DNA of 15,104 nucleotides from Entrophospora sp. SA101 (lineage: Eukaryota; Glomeromycota; Glomeromycetes; Entrophosporales; Entrophosporaceae), in assembly GCA_958430865.1 (NCBI GenBank), contig CAUDNR010004560.1:31285-46388 (forward strand), in the 5' to 3' direction. The position numbers and the translations under genes were made by a program. Of this stretch, positions 1 to 7,049 are shown one piece after another; position 1 is the stretch's first letter; each line of letters starts with the position of its first letter. Below the pieces are notes generated by a model. It was not told the origin of the DNA. It saw nothing but the letters and a program-made list of their open reading frames with translations, and did not search any database.

Positions 1-640
1 CACGTGATATAAAATTTTATTGCATTTTTGAGCATAACTTACAAATTCTGAGTTTTGGTGATTTTCCCAAAATTGGCCACGAGGCGCAGCAAGTTGCGGG
101 ACTAGGTGACTTGCACCATATAACTATCATATTTGCGGATCCTGGTGTTACACATCAAAAATCCCTTTAAACTTTTATGTTACATCAGATGATTTTAAGG
201 GAAGTGAATATTCGAATACAGTCACTATTTGGGTAGTAGTAGGCTTTCTTCGCGTCATTATTTCGCGAATTCAAAATATTTTTGGGTCGCGGTATTGTTC
301 TCGATTAGAAATAGAAATTTCTTCTATTTCCATTATTTGTATTAATAATAGCAGAATTAGTAGTGTGTCACCCGACAAATAAAAATAAATCCATCATCAT
401 TATCATCTTTATTCAGTAAATTTGAATACTTTGAACATATTTATTCCTTTCTTTACTGAAGGTTATTTTTCTTTCAATTAAATAAAGCTTCCTTTTTTGA
501 AGTGAAGAGCTAAAACCAAAGTCAAATAGAGATCTTTTTTTTTTGACAAAAAAAATAATATAAAATAAAATTTGGTAATTTTAGAACGTGATTCACTTCT
601 TGTTAAAATCTCTCGTACAACCTATACAGATAAATAATCA
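1..640. other. non-coding region upstream of the dsRBD-like gene
   Basis: I find no convincing reading frame here. Around 80-120 there is a short stretch less AT-rich than the rest. Around 307-329 there is a small hairpin (GAAATAGAA / TTCTATTTC). A T-rich tract sits near 535-544. The region probably contains the promoter and 5' leader of the gene starting at 739, but no promoter element can be assigned from sequence alone. Confidence 0.5.
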
Positions 641-712
641 TATTGTTTCCACAAAAAAAAATAAAAAAATAAAAAATATTGTTTCCACAAAAAAGAAAAA
701 AAAAAAAAAAAA
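641..712. repeat. 36-bp tandem duplication in the 5' leader
   Basis: TATTGTTTCCACAAAAAA begins at 641 and again at 677, a period of 36 bp, each copy followed by an A-rich tract. It lies just upstream of the ATG at 739 and would fall in the 5' leader or core promoter of that gene. The A-rich filler suggests slippage or unequal exchange. Confidence 0.7.
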
Positions 713-738
713 TAATAATAATAATAATAATAGTAAAC

Positions 739-2154
739 ATGAGTAGTGTTAGTAGTAATAGTAGTAGTAATAGTAATGGTAATGGTAATAGTAATGGTAA
801 TGGTAATAGTAATAGTAATGGTAATGGTAATAGTAATAGTAATAGTAATAGTAATGGTAATAGTAATAGTAATAGTAATAGTAATAGTAATCAAGCAAAT
901 ACAAATGAAACCGATTTTAATCCTGTGACTGTTATTACCACTTTATACCAGCAACATCTAAGATACAAAACTGAACCAAGATTCACACCTACTCAAAACA
1001 AAGAACTAAAATTTAATTGTGTTCTTAGATTTGATGATCAAAAATGGAGCACTAGGCAGGAACACATGAAGAAACGCAACGCTAAAAGGGATGTTGCAGA
1101 ACAAGCTATGATTTACCTTCAACGCAAATACCCGGAACAATTGCGAAGAACTCAAAGATACATGGTTGAAGCTTTCACGCCAAAATATCAACCCAGATTA
1201 GAAAAATATGGAAAAGGAGTTCAACAAATGGCTAGTGGATTACATTGGACAGAAATGATACCAAATGTTAAAAAATGGTATGATGAAATATTAAAACCAA
1301 ATTTTCCACCATGTCCCCGTACTCTATTACACGAACTAGTTCAAAAATACCATCTAGGAGCTGTTACATACAAAGAAATTAAGAATCTACCTATTCATGA
1401 TGAAGATCCTAGCGTTAAATTTATTGTTGTTGATGTTGGGAAAAGAAGATTTAACCCAACATCAGTATTTGATAAAGCTCAATATAAATATGCCAAGGAT
1501 CATGTCGCAATGATTGCTTTTGAGATCCTTTATGAAGAAATAGAATATGAAGAAAAGAAGTTGATTGATAAAATGGATCTTGACTATCAAAGGTTAATTG
1601 GAAATGTTATTTTTATGGAAGATAGGAAAAAATTTACACAACCTGAATCATATAAAAATGTAACTAATGATCTTGGAGTTCCAGTTGAAGAAGAGGTTCC
1701 AAATGATAATAGTGATGATGAAGTAGAAAAAATAACATATACAACATCAAAAACACTAGCGCAACTGTATCCATCAATGTTCAGTGAGGATGGTCATAAT
1801 AAGACTAGTAAGCCTCCTGTCACTGTCACCATTACTAAACCAACAGTTGAAAGATCACAACAACGTTACAAACCGTATAAACCATCGGTTGAAAGATCAG
1901 CAAGGCTACAACAACGTTACGAGCCACATAAACCAATATTACGTGTAGACAAGACATTCGTTTCATTGATCCATGAGCTAGCAACCAAGAGACGTTGGAG
2001 AAAACCGGAATATGACTATCATAGGTTGGCTGATGGTGGCTATTATGCTAAATTATCGGTAAACCATTATATGTTCACTGGAATGGTTTATGCCACAAGA
2101 CATAGTGCAAAGGAGGATGTGAGTCAACTGGCATATGGTATATTAAAGAATTAA
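739..2154 (+). CDS. Ser/Asn/Gly-tailed protein with three dsRNA-binding-domain-like repeats
   Basis: An intact single exon of 471 codons. The ATG at 739 is the first in frame; the open frame continues about 20 codons upstream without an ATG. Residues 1-52 are almost only Ser, Asn and Gly, encoded by AGT/AAT/GGT units. Three segments then share the alpha-beta-beta-beta-alpha layout of double-stranded-RNA-binding domains: residues 62-131 (ending KKRNAKRDVAEQAMIYL), 193-266 (ending QYKYAKDHVAMIAFEIL) and 404-469 (ending RHSAKEDVSQLAYGIL). The basic K/R-x-AK start of the last helix followed by small residues is the family signature. The GPxH loop is absent, so the domains are divergent and the call is by pattern only. 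Residues 317-330 are acidic; residues 369-399 hold a degenerate duplication, VERS...QQRYxPxKP. No catalytic domain is visible. A role as an RNA-binding cofactor is inference. Confidence 0.72.
   Translation: MSSVSSNSSSNSNGNGNSNGNGNSNSNGNGNSNSNSNSNGNSNSNSNSNSNQANTNETDFNPVTVITTLYQQHLRYKTEPRFTPTQNKELKFNCVLRFDDQKWSTRQEHMKKRNAKRDVAEQAMIYLQRKYPEQLRRTQRYMVEAFTPKYQPRLEKYGKGVQQMASGLHWTEMIPNVKKWYDEILKPNFPPCPRTLLHELVQKYHLGAVTYKEIKNLPIHDEDPSVKFIVVDVGKRRFNPTSVFDKAQYKYAKDHVAMIAFEILYEEIEYEEKKLIDKMDLDYQRLIGNVIFMEDRKKFTQPESYKNVTNDLGVPVEEEVPNDNSDDEVEKITYTTSKTLAQLYPSMFSEDGHNKTSKPPVTVTITKPTVERSQQRYKPYKPSVERSARLQQRYEPHKPILRVDKTFVSLIHELATKRRWRKPEYDYHRLADGGYYAKLSVNHYMFTGMVYATRHSAKEDVSQLAYGILKN
743..889 (+). repeat. 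coding (RGTAAT)n microsatellite
   Basis: A trinucleotide-phased array of AGT, AAT and GGT codons, mostly RGTAAT hexanucleotides, encodes residues 2-51 of the dsRBD-like protein as Ser-Asn and Gly-Asn dipeptides. A simple (AAT)n tract at about 710-732 lies immediately upstream. The array is open in other frames and on the opposite strand only because of its composition. Length variation would stay in frame. Confidence 0.9.
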
Positions 2155-2895
2155 TAATAAATGTTTTCATGATGTTATTTTATTAAACCTTTCAAAATAG
2201 AATTAGTAAATTCATCAAAGCTTGGGATTTTAAAATTATAATAATATAAATATATAAATTGTACAAAAAACTTTTTTTTCATAATAAATTTACTAAAATA
2301 TTCAAATACATTAAAGATGTCAATAAACAATTTATTCAAGCTTTTGAATATCAGTTAAATGACTATTGGTAGAATATAAAGAGCTTTGGTCCGTTGCATA
2401 ATTTACAATGAATTAAAACCATTAACATTGAGATATCTTTCTTATTGAAATACTGGGCAAAATTTAATTTTTGGCTGATATTTTTATAAGAATGAATGAG
2501 CATGAAAAAATTACATAAATCAACAACCTATTGTAATTTAAATTTTCTTTTTTTTTCGAAAATAGTTTGGACCAGAAACCTTGGTTGTGATTAGCATTGG
2601 TTGCCAAAAACTATTTTGAAGAGGCAAAAAAGTCAATACTAAAATTAAAAGTTATATGTCAAACTAGTTTTGACTTGTGGTGAAACCTTTTGAATTGCGA
2701 AGCTCTATAACTAGTTGTGAACCGCAAACTAACTATTTAATAGTTTGCAAAATAATTATTGGCATGGTAAGATGATTTTTATTATTAATTAGTGCTGTAT
2801 AATTCATTTGTTTATTCATTCATTTGATTCATTTGATACTTATTTACTTATTTCAGTAACTTTGCTTTTAATAACAATATATTAAAAAAAATATT
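2155..2895. other. intergenic, AT-rich, no gene seen
   Basis: The start is the likely 3' UTR of the dsRBD-like gene; an AATAAA motif overlaps the stop region. Between about 2555 and 2760 several near-palindromes occur (AAAATAGTTTGG with CCAAAAACTATTTT; GCAAACTA with TAGTTTGC), suggesting an old miniature-transposon remnant whose ends I could not define. No supported coding frame. Confidence 0.4.
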
Positions 2896-3009
2896 TACCG
2901 TATTGTCTGGAATATAAGCAACGTAAGCAACAGTACGAATTTGCAACAAAAAAACAGAAAAAATAGAAAATAAATATAAGCAACATCGATATTTCGAAAC
3001 ATTTTTTTT
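2896..3009 (+). repeat. dispersed repeat, copy 1 (ACCGTATTGTCTGGAATATAAGC family)
   Basis: A 27-bp block at 2896-2922 is identical to 6100-6126. The distal part here (around 2990-3009, ATATTTCGAAACATTTTT) is a diverged version of the segment ending copy 2 (ATATTCGAGACATTTTT), so the two loci are homologous over their length. The two ends are inverted relative to each other, as in a foldback MITE. The transposon superfamily is not assigned. Confidence 0.6.
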
Positions 3010-3073
3010 TATCTGACTTATTCTTAAAAAAATAAGAAAAATTTTTATTTTTGATCATTTTTTTCCAGAATCA

Positions 3074-3202
3074 CCAACAACCAGGGTTGGCAAATTGACT
3101 GGTCCATAAAATACTAATTATGGCTAAAGTGTTACGCTAATGGACCCAATGGCCACCAATAGACCATTAATGGACCGCACATTTTCCAACCCTGCCAACA
3201 AC
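3074..3202. repeat. 8-bp target-site duplication of the hAT MITE
   Basis: CCAACAAC occurs at 3074-3081 and again at 3195-3202, directly abutting the two ends of the 113-bp element. A perfect 8-bp duplication is the diagnostic hAT length and indicates an insertion young enough that neither copy has mutated. Confidence 0.85.
3082..3194. mobile_element. 113-bp hAT-type MITE
   Basis: The left end reads CAGGGTTGGCAAA and the reverse complement of the right end reads CAGGGTTGGAAAA. Both match the CAGGG-type terminus of hAT transposons, and 8-bp duplications flank them. Further inward the arms stay partly complementary (GGTCCATAA / GGTCCATTAA). No coding capacity, so it is a non-autonomous element. 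It inserted at the 3' end of the small minus-strand ORF (3167-3370) and replaced that ORF's last residues. Confidence 0.87.
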
Positions 3203-3370
3203 CCATTTTTCACCATAATTTTCAATAGATAGTCTTGCGTTCGTTTCCAACTCTTCATCAGAAGCATAACTTGATAAATCAAAGGCATCCTCATCATAGA
3301 TAGTAACAGTATTACTAAGAATGTAAAAAATATTTATTAGCACGACTAGAATGACAATAACTACAACCAT
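3167..3370 (-). CDS. small hypothetical membrane protein, C-terminus altered by a MITE
   Basis: The frame of 67 codons starts at an ATG (3370-3368) that directly follows an in-frame TAG, so the N-terminus is fixed. Residues 1-18 (MVVVIVILVVLINIFYIL) form a hydrophobic segment that could be a signal anchor. The rest is polar and acidic (DEDAFDLSSYASDEELE). The last 8 codons lie inside the hAT MITE. On the empty site, with one 8-bp copy, the frame would instead continue EKWVVGDSGKK and stop. I do not recognise the family. Whether it is a gene or an exon of a larger relic is unclear; a related leader sequence lies just upstream at 3386-3424. Confidence 0.4.
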   Translation of the reverse strand: MVVVIVILVVLINIFYILSNTVTIYDEDAFDLSSYASDEELETNARLSIENYGEKWVVGRVGKCAVH

Positions 3371-3385
3371 CTATTCTTTTTCTAA

Positions 3386-3424
3386 AACTAGAGTGACGAC
3401 GAGTGGCGATAACCACCACCATCC
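3386..3424 (-). repeat. sequence shared with 12450-12487 in opposite orientation
   Basis: On the minus strand this reads GATGGTGGTGGTTATCGCCA, then CTCGTCGTCACTCTAGTT. The plus strand at 12450-12487 reads AATGGTGGTGGTTATCGCCA, then CCACTCGTCACTCTAGTT. Both can encode GGGYRHxSSL followed by TAG. Both precede a reading frame, the small membrane ORF here and the PD-(D/E)XK-like gene there, so this may be a shared leader exon or an old duplicated gene start. Confidence 0.65.
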
Positions 3425-3984
3425 TCATGATAAACACTTGCTCAGCAGTTTCCTGCCAATCGTCTTTTTTTCTTTTTCTGTTTGATCAGACGTTTTTGTT
3501 TTTTTATTTTTAAAAAAGAAAAAACAAACTGGCACTTGGTGTTGTGCAAAGATTTTTTTGGGACAGACGCAAATTGGGGGGTTTTTTTTTGGAAAAACAA
3601 TTTATTTTTTTGACAGATGAGGAAATGTGAGTGATGTTTGGTATGATATGGTTCTGAAGACGTGTTAATAACTAACAAAAGATACCTTTTTTTTTTAATT
3701 TGTATTGATATAATATGGTGTCTTTATTTTATAAATATTTTAATTGGAATCAAAACATGGGCAGAACTTGTTGGGTAATTATAAGATTCTTATCAAGATG
3801 GTAACAAATGAACAATTGGTATTTTGGTTTGCGTAATCGTTATTAATATTATTAATTATTATTCACAAATATTAATTTTAGAACGATACATAATAAAAAT
3901 GCAAAAATTATTATTGGGATCATTTATACATTACTAAAAATAGCAAAGAGATCTCTCAAAGATTTACAAAAATCATGTGAACCA
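3425..3984. other. intergenic, homopolymer-rich
   Basis: Contains several A/T homopolymers and a G6T10-type run near 3575-3590. A minus-strand open frame over 3442-3678 has no ATG and is Lys/Phe-rich from the homopolymers, so I do not call it a gene. Nothing else is recognised before the repeats starting near 3985. Confidence 0.4.
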
Positions 3985-4156
3985 ACTTATCAAGAGTCAT
4001 TTATTATTATCTGGCTGGAGGAGTTGTCCGACTTACAGCTTAACAAAAGTTTATATGTGTATCTGACTTATCAAGAGATTTTTAAATATAAAAAAAAAGG
4101 GCTGGAAATTTTTGCCCGAGTTAAGCCAAATCCGACTTATCGAGTTTGCCTACATA
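3985..4156. repeat. cluster of CGACTTATCRAG-type motifs, possible pogo/Tigger-like relic
   Basis: Near-identical motifs recur: AACTTATCAAGAGT (about 3987), CCGACTTACAG (about 4029), TGACTTATCAAGAG (about 4064) and CCGACTTATCGAGTTTGCC (about 4131). Read in reverse, the last gives GGCAAACTCGATAAGTCGG preceded by TA, which resembles a pogo/Tigger-type terminus. No matching left end was found, so this is at best a truncated element. Confidence 0.35.
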
Positions 4157-4229
4157 TATAATTACATGTCAAGGCAGCACACCGTTGAAAAAGAAACAAT
4201 TCAAGTATGCAATATTTGATTATTGGAAA

Positions 4230-4620
4230 TTTTACAGATGTTGAAGCACACGCGCTACCTTGAACACTTTACTGTCATTCTCTTATCTTCCTTATGCACA
4301 CAAGGCTAATCTGACCTGAGATATGATGATGCAACAGAATTCCAGGGGGAGTGTATGGCTCTGGAGTTTACCGAGACTGCATCAATTGTTAATGATGTTT
4401 TCCCTCACAGCACCCAGACCAGAGAAGGCTGCTGGCATGCTTGACAAAAAGTTACCTGCAACAATCCTACCTCTAGGGTAAGGATGGCTCTGCAACCAAG
4501 TCGCAACTCTGTTGATGAATTGCAGTTCCATGTAAACATCCAGATCCATCAAAGCAACAAGAATTCGCAACTCATTGCAATTCAATGTGGACCCTAAAAT
4601 TGCATTTGAGCTCTGATATT
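4230..4620 (-). other. GC-elevated island with a minus-strand coding-like fragment
   Basis: Base composition changes abruptly; 4381-4440 counts 29 G/C in 60 while the flanks are strongly AT-rich. On the minus strand a frame from about 4609 to the stop at 4382 reads like natural protein, including LVALMDLDVYMELQF, WLQSHPYPRGRIVAGNFL and SMPAAFSGLGAVREN. It lacks an ATG at its open end, and an in-frame TAA precedes it. I do not recognise the family. It may be an exon fragment, part of a higher-GC transposon, or DNA of another origin. Confidence 0.35.
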
Positions 4621-4654
4621 AGGAGGAAAGCTGTAAAATAAAATGGTTCGGATT

Positions 4655-4860
4655 TTGTTTGGTATAATTATCCCTATAAAAAATTTTGTCAGAAAATGTA
4701 TGGTTTGTCCATACATTTTCCGCATATTCTGTATGGAATATGTACATAATTATACATTAAAAGAGCCAAAAATGTATGGAAAATACATGGAATTTTCGGA
4801 AAATGACCTGAAAAATTACATTCCGTACATTTTCCTGTGCATTTTCCAATTTAAATTGCA
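4655..4860. repeat. inverted and dispersed GGAAAATGTATGG repeats
   Basis: GAAAATGTATGG at about 4693 and CCATACATTTTCC at about 4709 form a 12-bp hairpin with a 5-base loop. Further variants follow (ATGTATGGAAAATACATGG, CCGTACATTTTCC, GTGCATTTTCC). This dense set of inverted and direct copies looks like a miniature element. A plus-strand open frame over 4643-5074 is built from this and the adjoining satellite and is not taken as a gene. Confidence 0.5.
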
Positions 4861-4884
4861 CGTTTTTAATATTAATATTAATAC

Positions 4885-5132
4885 AAATTCTTTATTTGAA
4901 TTATTCATTTTATTCGTTTATTCGAATTATTCGTTTGATTCGTTTATTCGAATTATTCGTTTGATTCGTTTATTCGAATTATTCGTTTTATTGGTTTATT
5001 TAAATTATTTAAATTATTGGTTTTATTCGAATTATTCGTTTTATTGGTTTTATTCATTTTATTCGTTTATTTGAATTATTATTATTATTATTATTGGTTT
5101 TATTTTATTCGAATTATTCGTTTTATCAGTCG
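4885..5132 (+). repeat. TTATTCGAATTATTCGTTT satellite, array A
   Basis: Three units of 26 bp run at 4914-4939, 4940-4965 and 4966-4991, each starting TCGTTTATTCGAATTATTCG. Degenerate units extend to about 5132, with an (ATT)n run near 5077-5094. A related array lies at 6345-6530 in the opposite orientation. Confidence 0.8.
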
Positions 5133-5399
5133 TGGGACATGTCACAAAAATTTATTTTGATGATCGATATTGAATTTTTCATATATAGTAAAAATTTACA
5201 ATTGAATACTTTCAAACCCCAATTTAGTGCCCTTGTTATGTAGCAATCACCACCAAATTTGATATAAAGTTTCTTTATAGTATATATCTACATAATGAAA
5301 ATTTTTGAGGCAGGTTGTTAATAAAACCATAGATAATCACAACCTTAAAGTTCTGTGATCTCGTGTCTAGAAAAATTGTCATTCGTATTGATTGCGAAC
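5133..5399. other. spacer between repeats, nothing recognised
   Basis: AT-rich sequence with no supported reading frame or clear repeat. It separates satellite array A from the TAATTAC-rich block. Confidence 0.4.
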
Positions 5400-5570
5400 A
5401 AATAATTACTTTTTACAAGTAATTACTATACATGGGATGGTAATTGCCTAATTACTGTAAATACGTAATACATAATTATCGTAATTAATTACCACTTTCT
5501 CTCTTTAAAAAACGTAATTACGAGATTAATTGCGTATTGCGGGTGACGAAACTAATTACAACAACGAATT
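5400..5570. repeat. TAATTAC / GTAATTA motif cluster
   Basis: About ten copies of TAATTAC or its complement occur in roughly 170 bp, with ACGTAATTACGAG and ATTGCGTATTGCGGG near the right side. Related words (GTAATTACGTATTACGCATTGCG is split across 6011-6033) recur further on, so the two may be ends of an old element with other repeats nested between. Boundaries are not defined. Confidence 0.4.
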
Positions 5571-5754
5571 AATTATTGGAAATATCATAATACAAAGTCA
5601 CTCCCGTTATAACGACACTCTCCGTACAAACAAAAAATGTCACTATAGCGAGAATGTCATTACAACGGAAGGTCATATGAGAATCATTATCATGTGATTT
5701 TATAATTATATTTTTAATTAATCCATGTTTATATGTTGTATTAATTATTTTATC

Positions 5755-5861
5755 AGGAAATTAAAACTTACTTCGGGTCAAAATTGACCAGCATTATACG
5801 GAAAGGTTAGAATTTTACATGATGTTTGTCAATTTTGATCCCGGCGTAAGTTTAATTTCCT
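5755..5861. mobile_element. 107-bp foldback element
   Basis: The left arm starts AGGAAATTAAAACTTACTTC and the reverse complement of the right arm starts AGGAAATTAAACTTACGCC. Both then read CGGG(A)TCAAAATTGAC. The arms are about 34 bp with few differences and a central spacer near 40 bp. No coding capacity and no clear target duplication, so class is unknown. Confidence 0.6.
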
Positions 5862-5922
5862 CGTGTTTTTTTCAGAAATGATCTGAATGATTTTTGATTG
5901 GTTATCCCATTATACTGACATG

Positions 5923-5946
5923 CATTATAGAATAAATTCTATAATG
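5923..5946. repeat. perfect 11-bp palindrome
   Basis: CATTATAGAAT, two A residues, then ATTCTATAATG form a perfect inverted repeat. It lies 60 bp beyond the foldback element and could be a cruciform or another degraded miniature element. Confidence 0.6.
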
Positions 5947-6099
5947 ATAATAATAATATTGGTATATATAACGGGATAAATAATAGGTGTCATTTTAATT
6001 TCTTATAATTTTGTAATTACGTATTACGCATTGCGTTTTTGGCAAAAAACTTACCATCACGTGTATAATTATATTAATGGACATTTCTTGCAAAGTAAA

Positions 6100-6171
6100 T
6101 ACCGTATTGTCTGGAATATAAGCAACACAATTTTAACATGTAGGTGGTGCTTATATTCGAGACATTTTTTT
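6100..6171 (+). repeat. dispersed repeat, copy 2 (ACCGTATTGTCTGGAATATAAGC family)
   Basis: 6100-6126 is identical to 2896-2922. Here the arms are intact: TGTCTGGAATATAAGCA (6108-6124) pairs with TGCTTATATTCGAGACA (6148-6164) with one mismatch. The locus is therefore a short foldback. An overlapping open frame (6031-6303) is considered spurious. Confidence 0.65.
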
Positions 6172-6344
6172 GTGTTAGATTATGTTTCCTTATCATTTGT
6201 GTCGAGTTCTAACTCATTTTTTCCCAAAAGTCAAACGAGCTATAGTGTGCGCCATCTAAAGACATCAAACACTGCATTTACAAATCTTCAAATCCCAAAA
6301 TAGCGATGATATTCTTTACATTGAAAGTATATCCAAATAAATTT

Positions 6345-6530
6345 TTACTTGAATAAATGAATAAAACAAACACACAATTCAAATAAAATGAATAATTTGA
6401 ATAAACAAATAAAACAAATAATTTGAATAAACAAATAATTCTATATAATAACAAATAAATGAATAATTCAAGTAAAATGAATAATTTTGAATGAATGAAT
6501 AAAACGAATAATTCAAATAATTCATAAAAC
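6345..6530 (-). repeat. satellite array B, inverted relative to array A
   Basis: Units such as GAATAATTCAAATAATTC and AATAAACAAATAATTTGAAT are the reverse complement of the array at 4885-5132, more degenerate. Arrays A and B flank about 1.2 kb of transposon relics (5133-6344) as an imperfect large inverted repeat. Open frames across the array are Leu/Phe/Ile-rich artefacts. Confidence 0.65.
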
Positions 6531-6558
6531 TTTAACAGAAAATATATCAAAATTTTGT

Positions 6559-6632
6559 TAAGTGGTATGGTTTCTAAGCTAAAATTGTTCCTTTTATGAT
6601 TTACATATAGATGTGGCATCAACTTAAAATCA
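6559..6632 (+). repeat. dispersed repeat related to 12087-12162
   Basis: TAAGTGGTATGGTTTCTAAGCTAA, then ACATATAG and AACTTAAAATCA, align in order and spacing with the core of the MITE at 12012-12202. This copy lacks the MITE's ACAAGCAGAAAGG termini, so it is an older, truncated copy or a related family member. Confidence 0.55.
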
Positions 6633-6749
6633 CGATTTTGGCAGTTGAGGTCTTTTCTATCATTTTTTAGGTATGTGTCCTATTTTTCGATTGTCCAGAA
6701 GATTTTATGCTTAAACATCTTTTAAAACGTAGTCGTGTTGATGGTAATA

Positions 6750-7048
6750 TTATATCACTATGTTATCACCGGCATCACTATCAAGATTGTCATCGTTTTT
6801 AAGTCTTTTAAAAAATTTTTTTGCCAACCTAGAGTTAAGCCTTTTATTATTATCTTGAGATAGCAATGCATTGAAGTATGAGGCTTCCTGGTTTATAGAT
6901 GTAATTATCTCTTGTAATTTCTGACAAATAACTTCAGACGTATGTGAATATGGGATGCGAGCCAATGATAATAAAGCTTTCTGTGGTTGATATTCATATG
7001 ACAAGTTATCCGCAAATATCCATATTTGCCACGAGAAGTCAAAAATCA
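6750..7048 (-). CDS. unrecognised exon-like open frame
   Basis: About 99 codons are open without any ATG. An in-frame stop (TAA) lies just upstream and the end is TAA-type at 6750-6752. The translation has coding character: an aromatic start, ARIPYSHTSEVICQKLQEII, then a basic stretch (NKRLNSRLAKKFFKRLK) and an acidic end (NDDNLDSDAGDNIVI). It could be a terminal exon whose acceptor is near 7050 (ACTAACAAG) or a fragment of a decayed repeat family. No family recognised; neighbours give no clue. Confidence 0.3.
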
Positions 7049-7049
7049 C

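Noticed and set aside
622..928. Long Ile-Thr frame on the minus strand and Val/Ile/Met frame on the plus strand over the microsatellite
   Set aside because: Both are shadows of the RGTAAT array that encodes the Ser/Asn/Gly tail; no non-repetitive coding sequence in either.
1006..1191. 61-codon minus-strand open frame
   Set aside because: Antisense shadow of the first dsRBD-like segment of the gene at 739-2154.
3442..3678. 78-codon minus-strand open frame
   Set aside because: No ATG; Lys and Phe runs come from homopolymer tracts.
4643..5074. 143-codon plus-strand open frame
   Set aside because: It is composed of the ATGTATGG repeats and the 26-bp satellite; the translation is a low-complexity Phe/Ile/Tyr/Leu run.
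6031..6303. 90-codon plus-strand open frame
   Set aside because: Crosses the foldback repeat at 6100-6171 and has no coherent composition.
6278..6622. 114-codon minus-strand open frame
   Set aside because: Translation of satellite array B; Leu/Phe/Ile low complexity, same artefact as array A.
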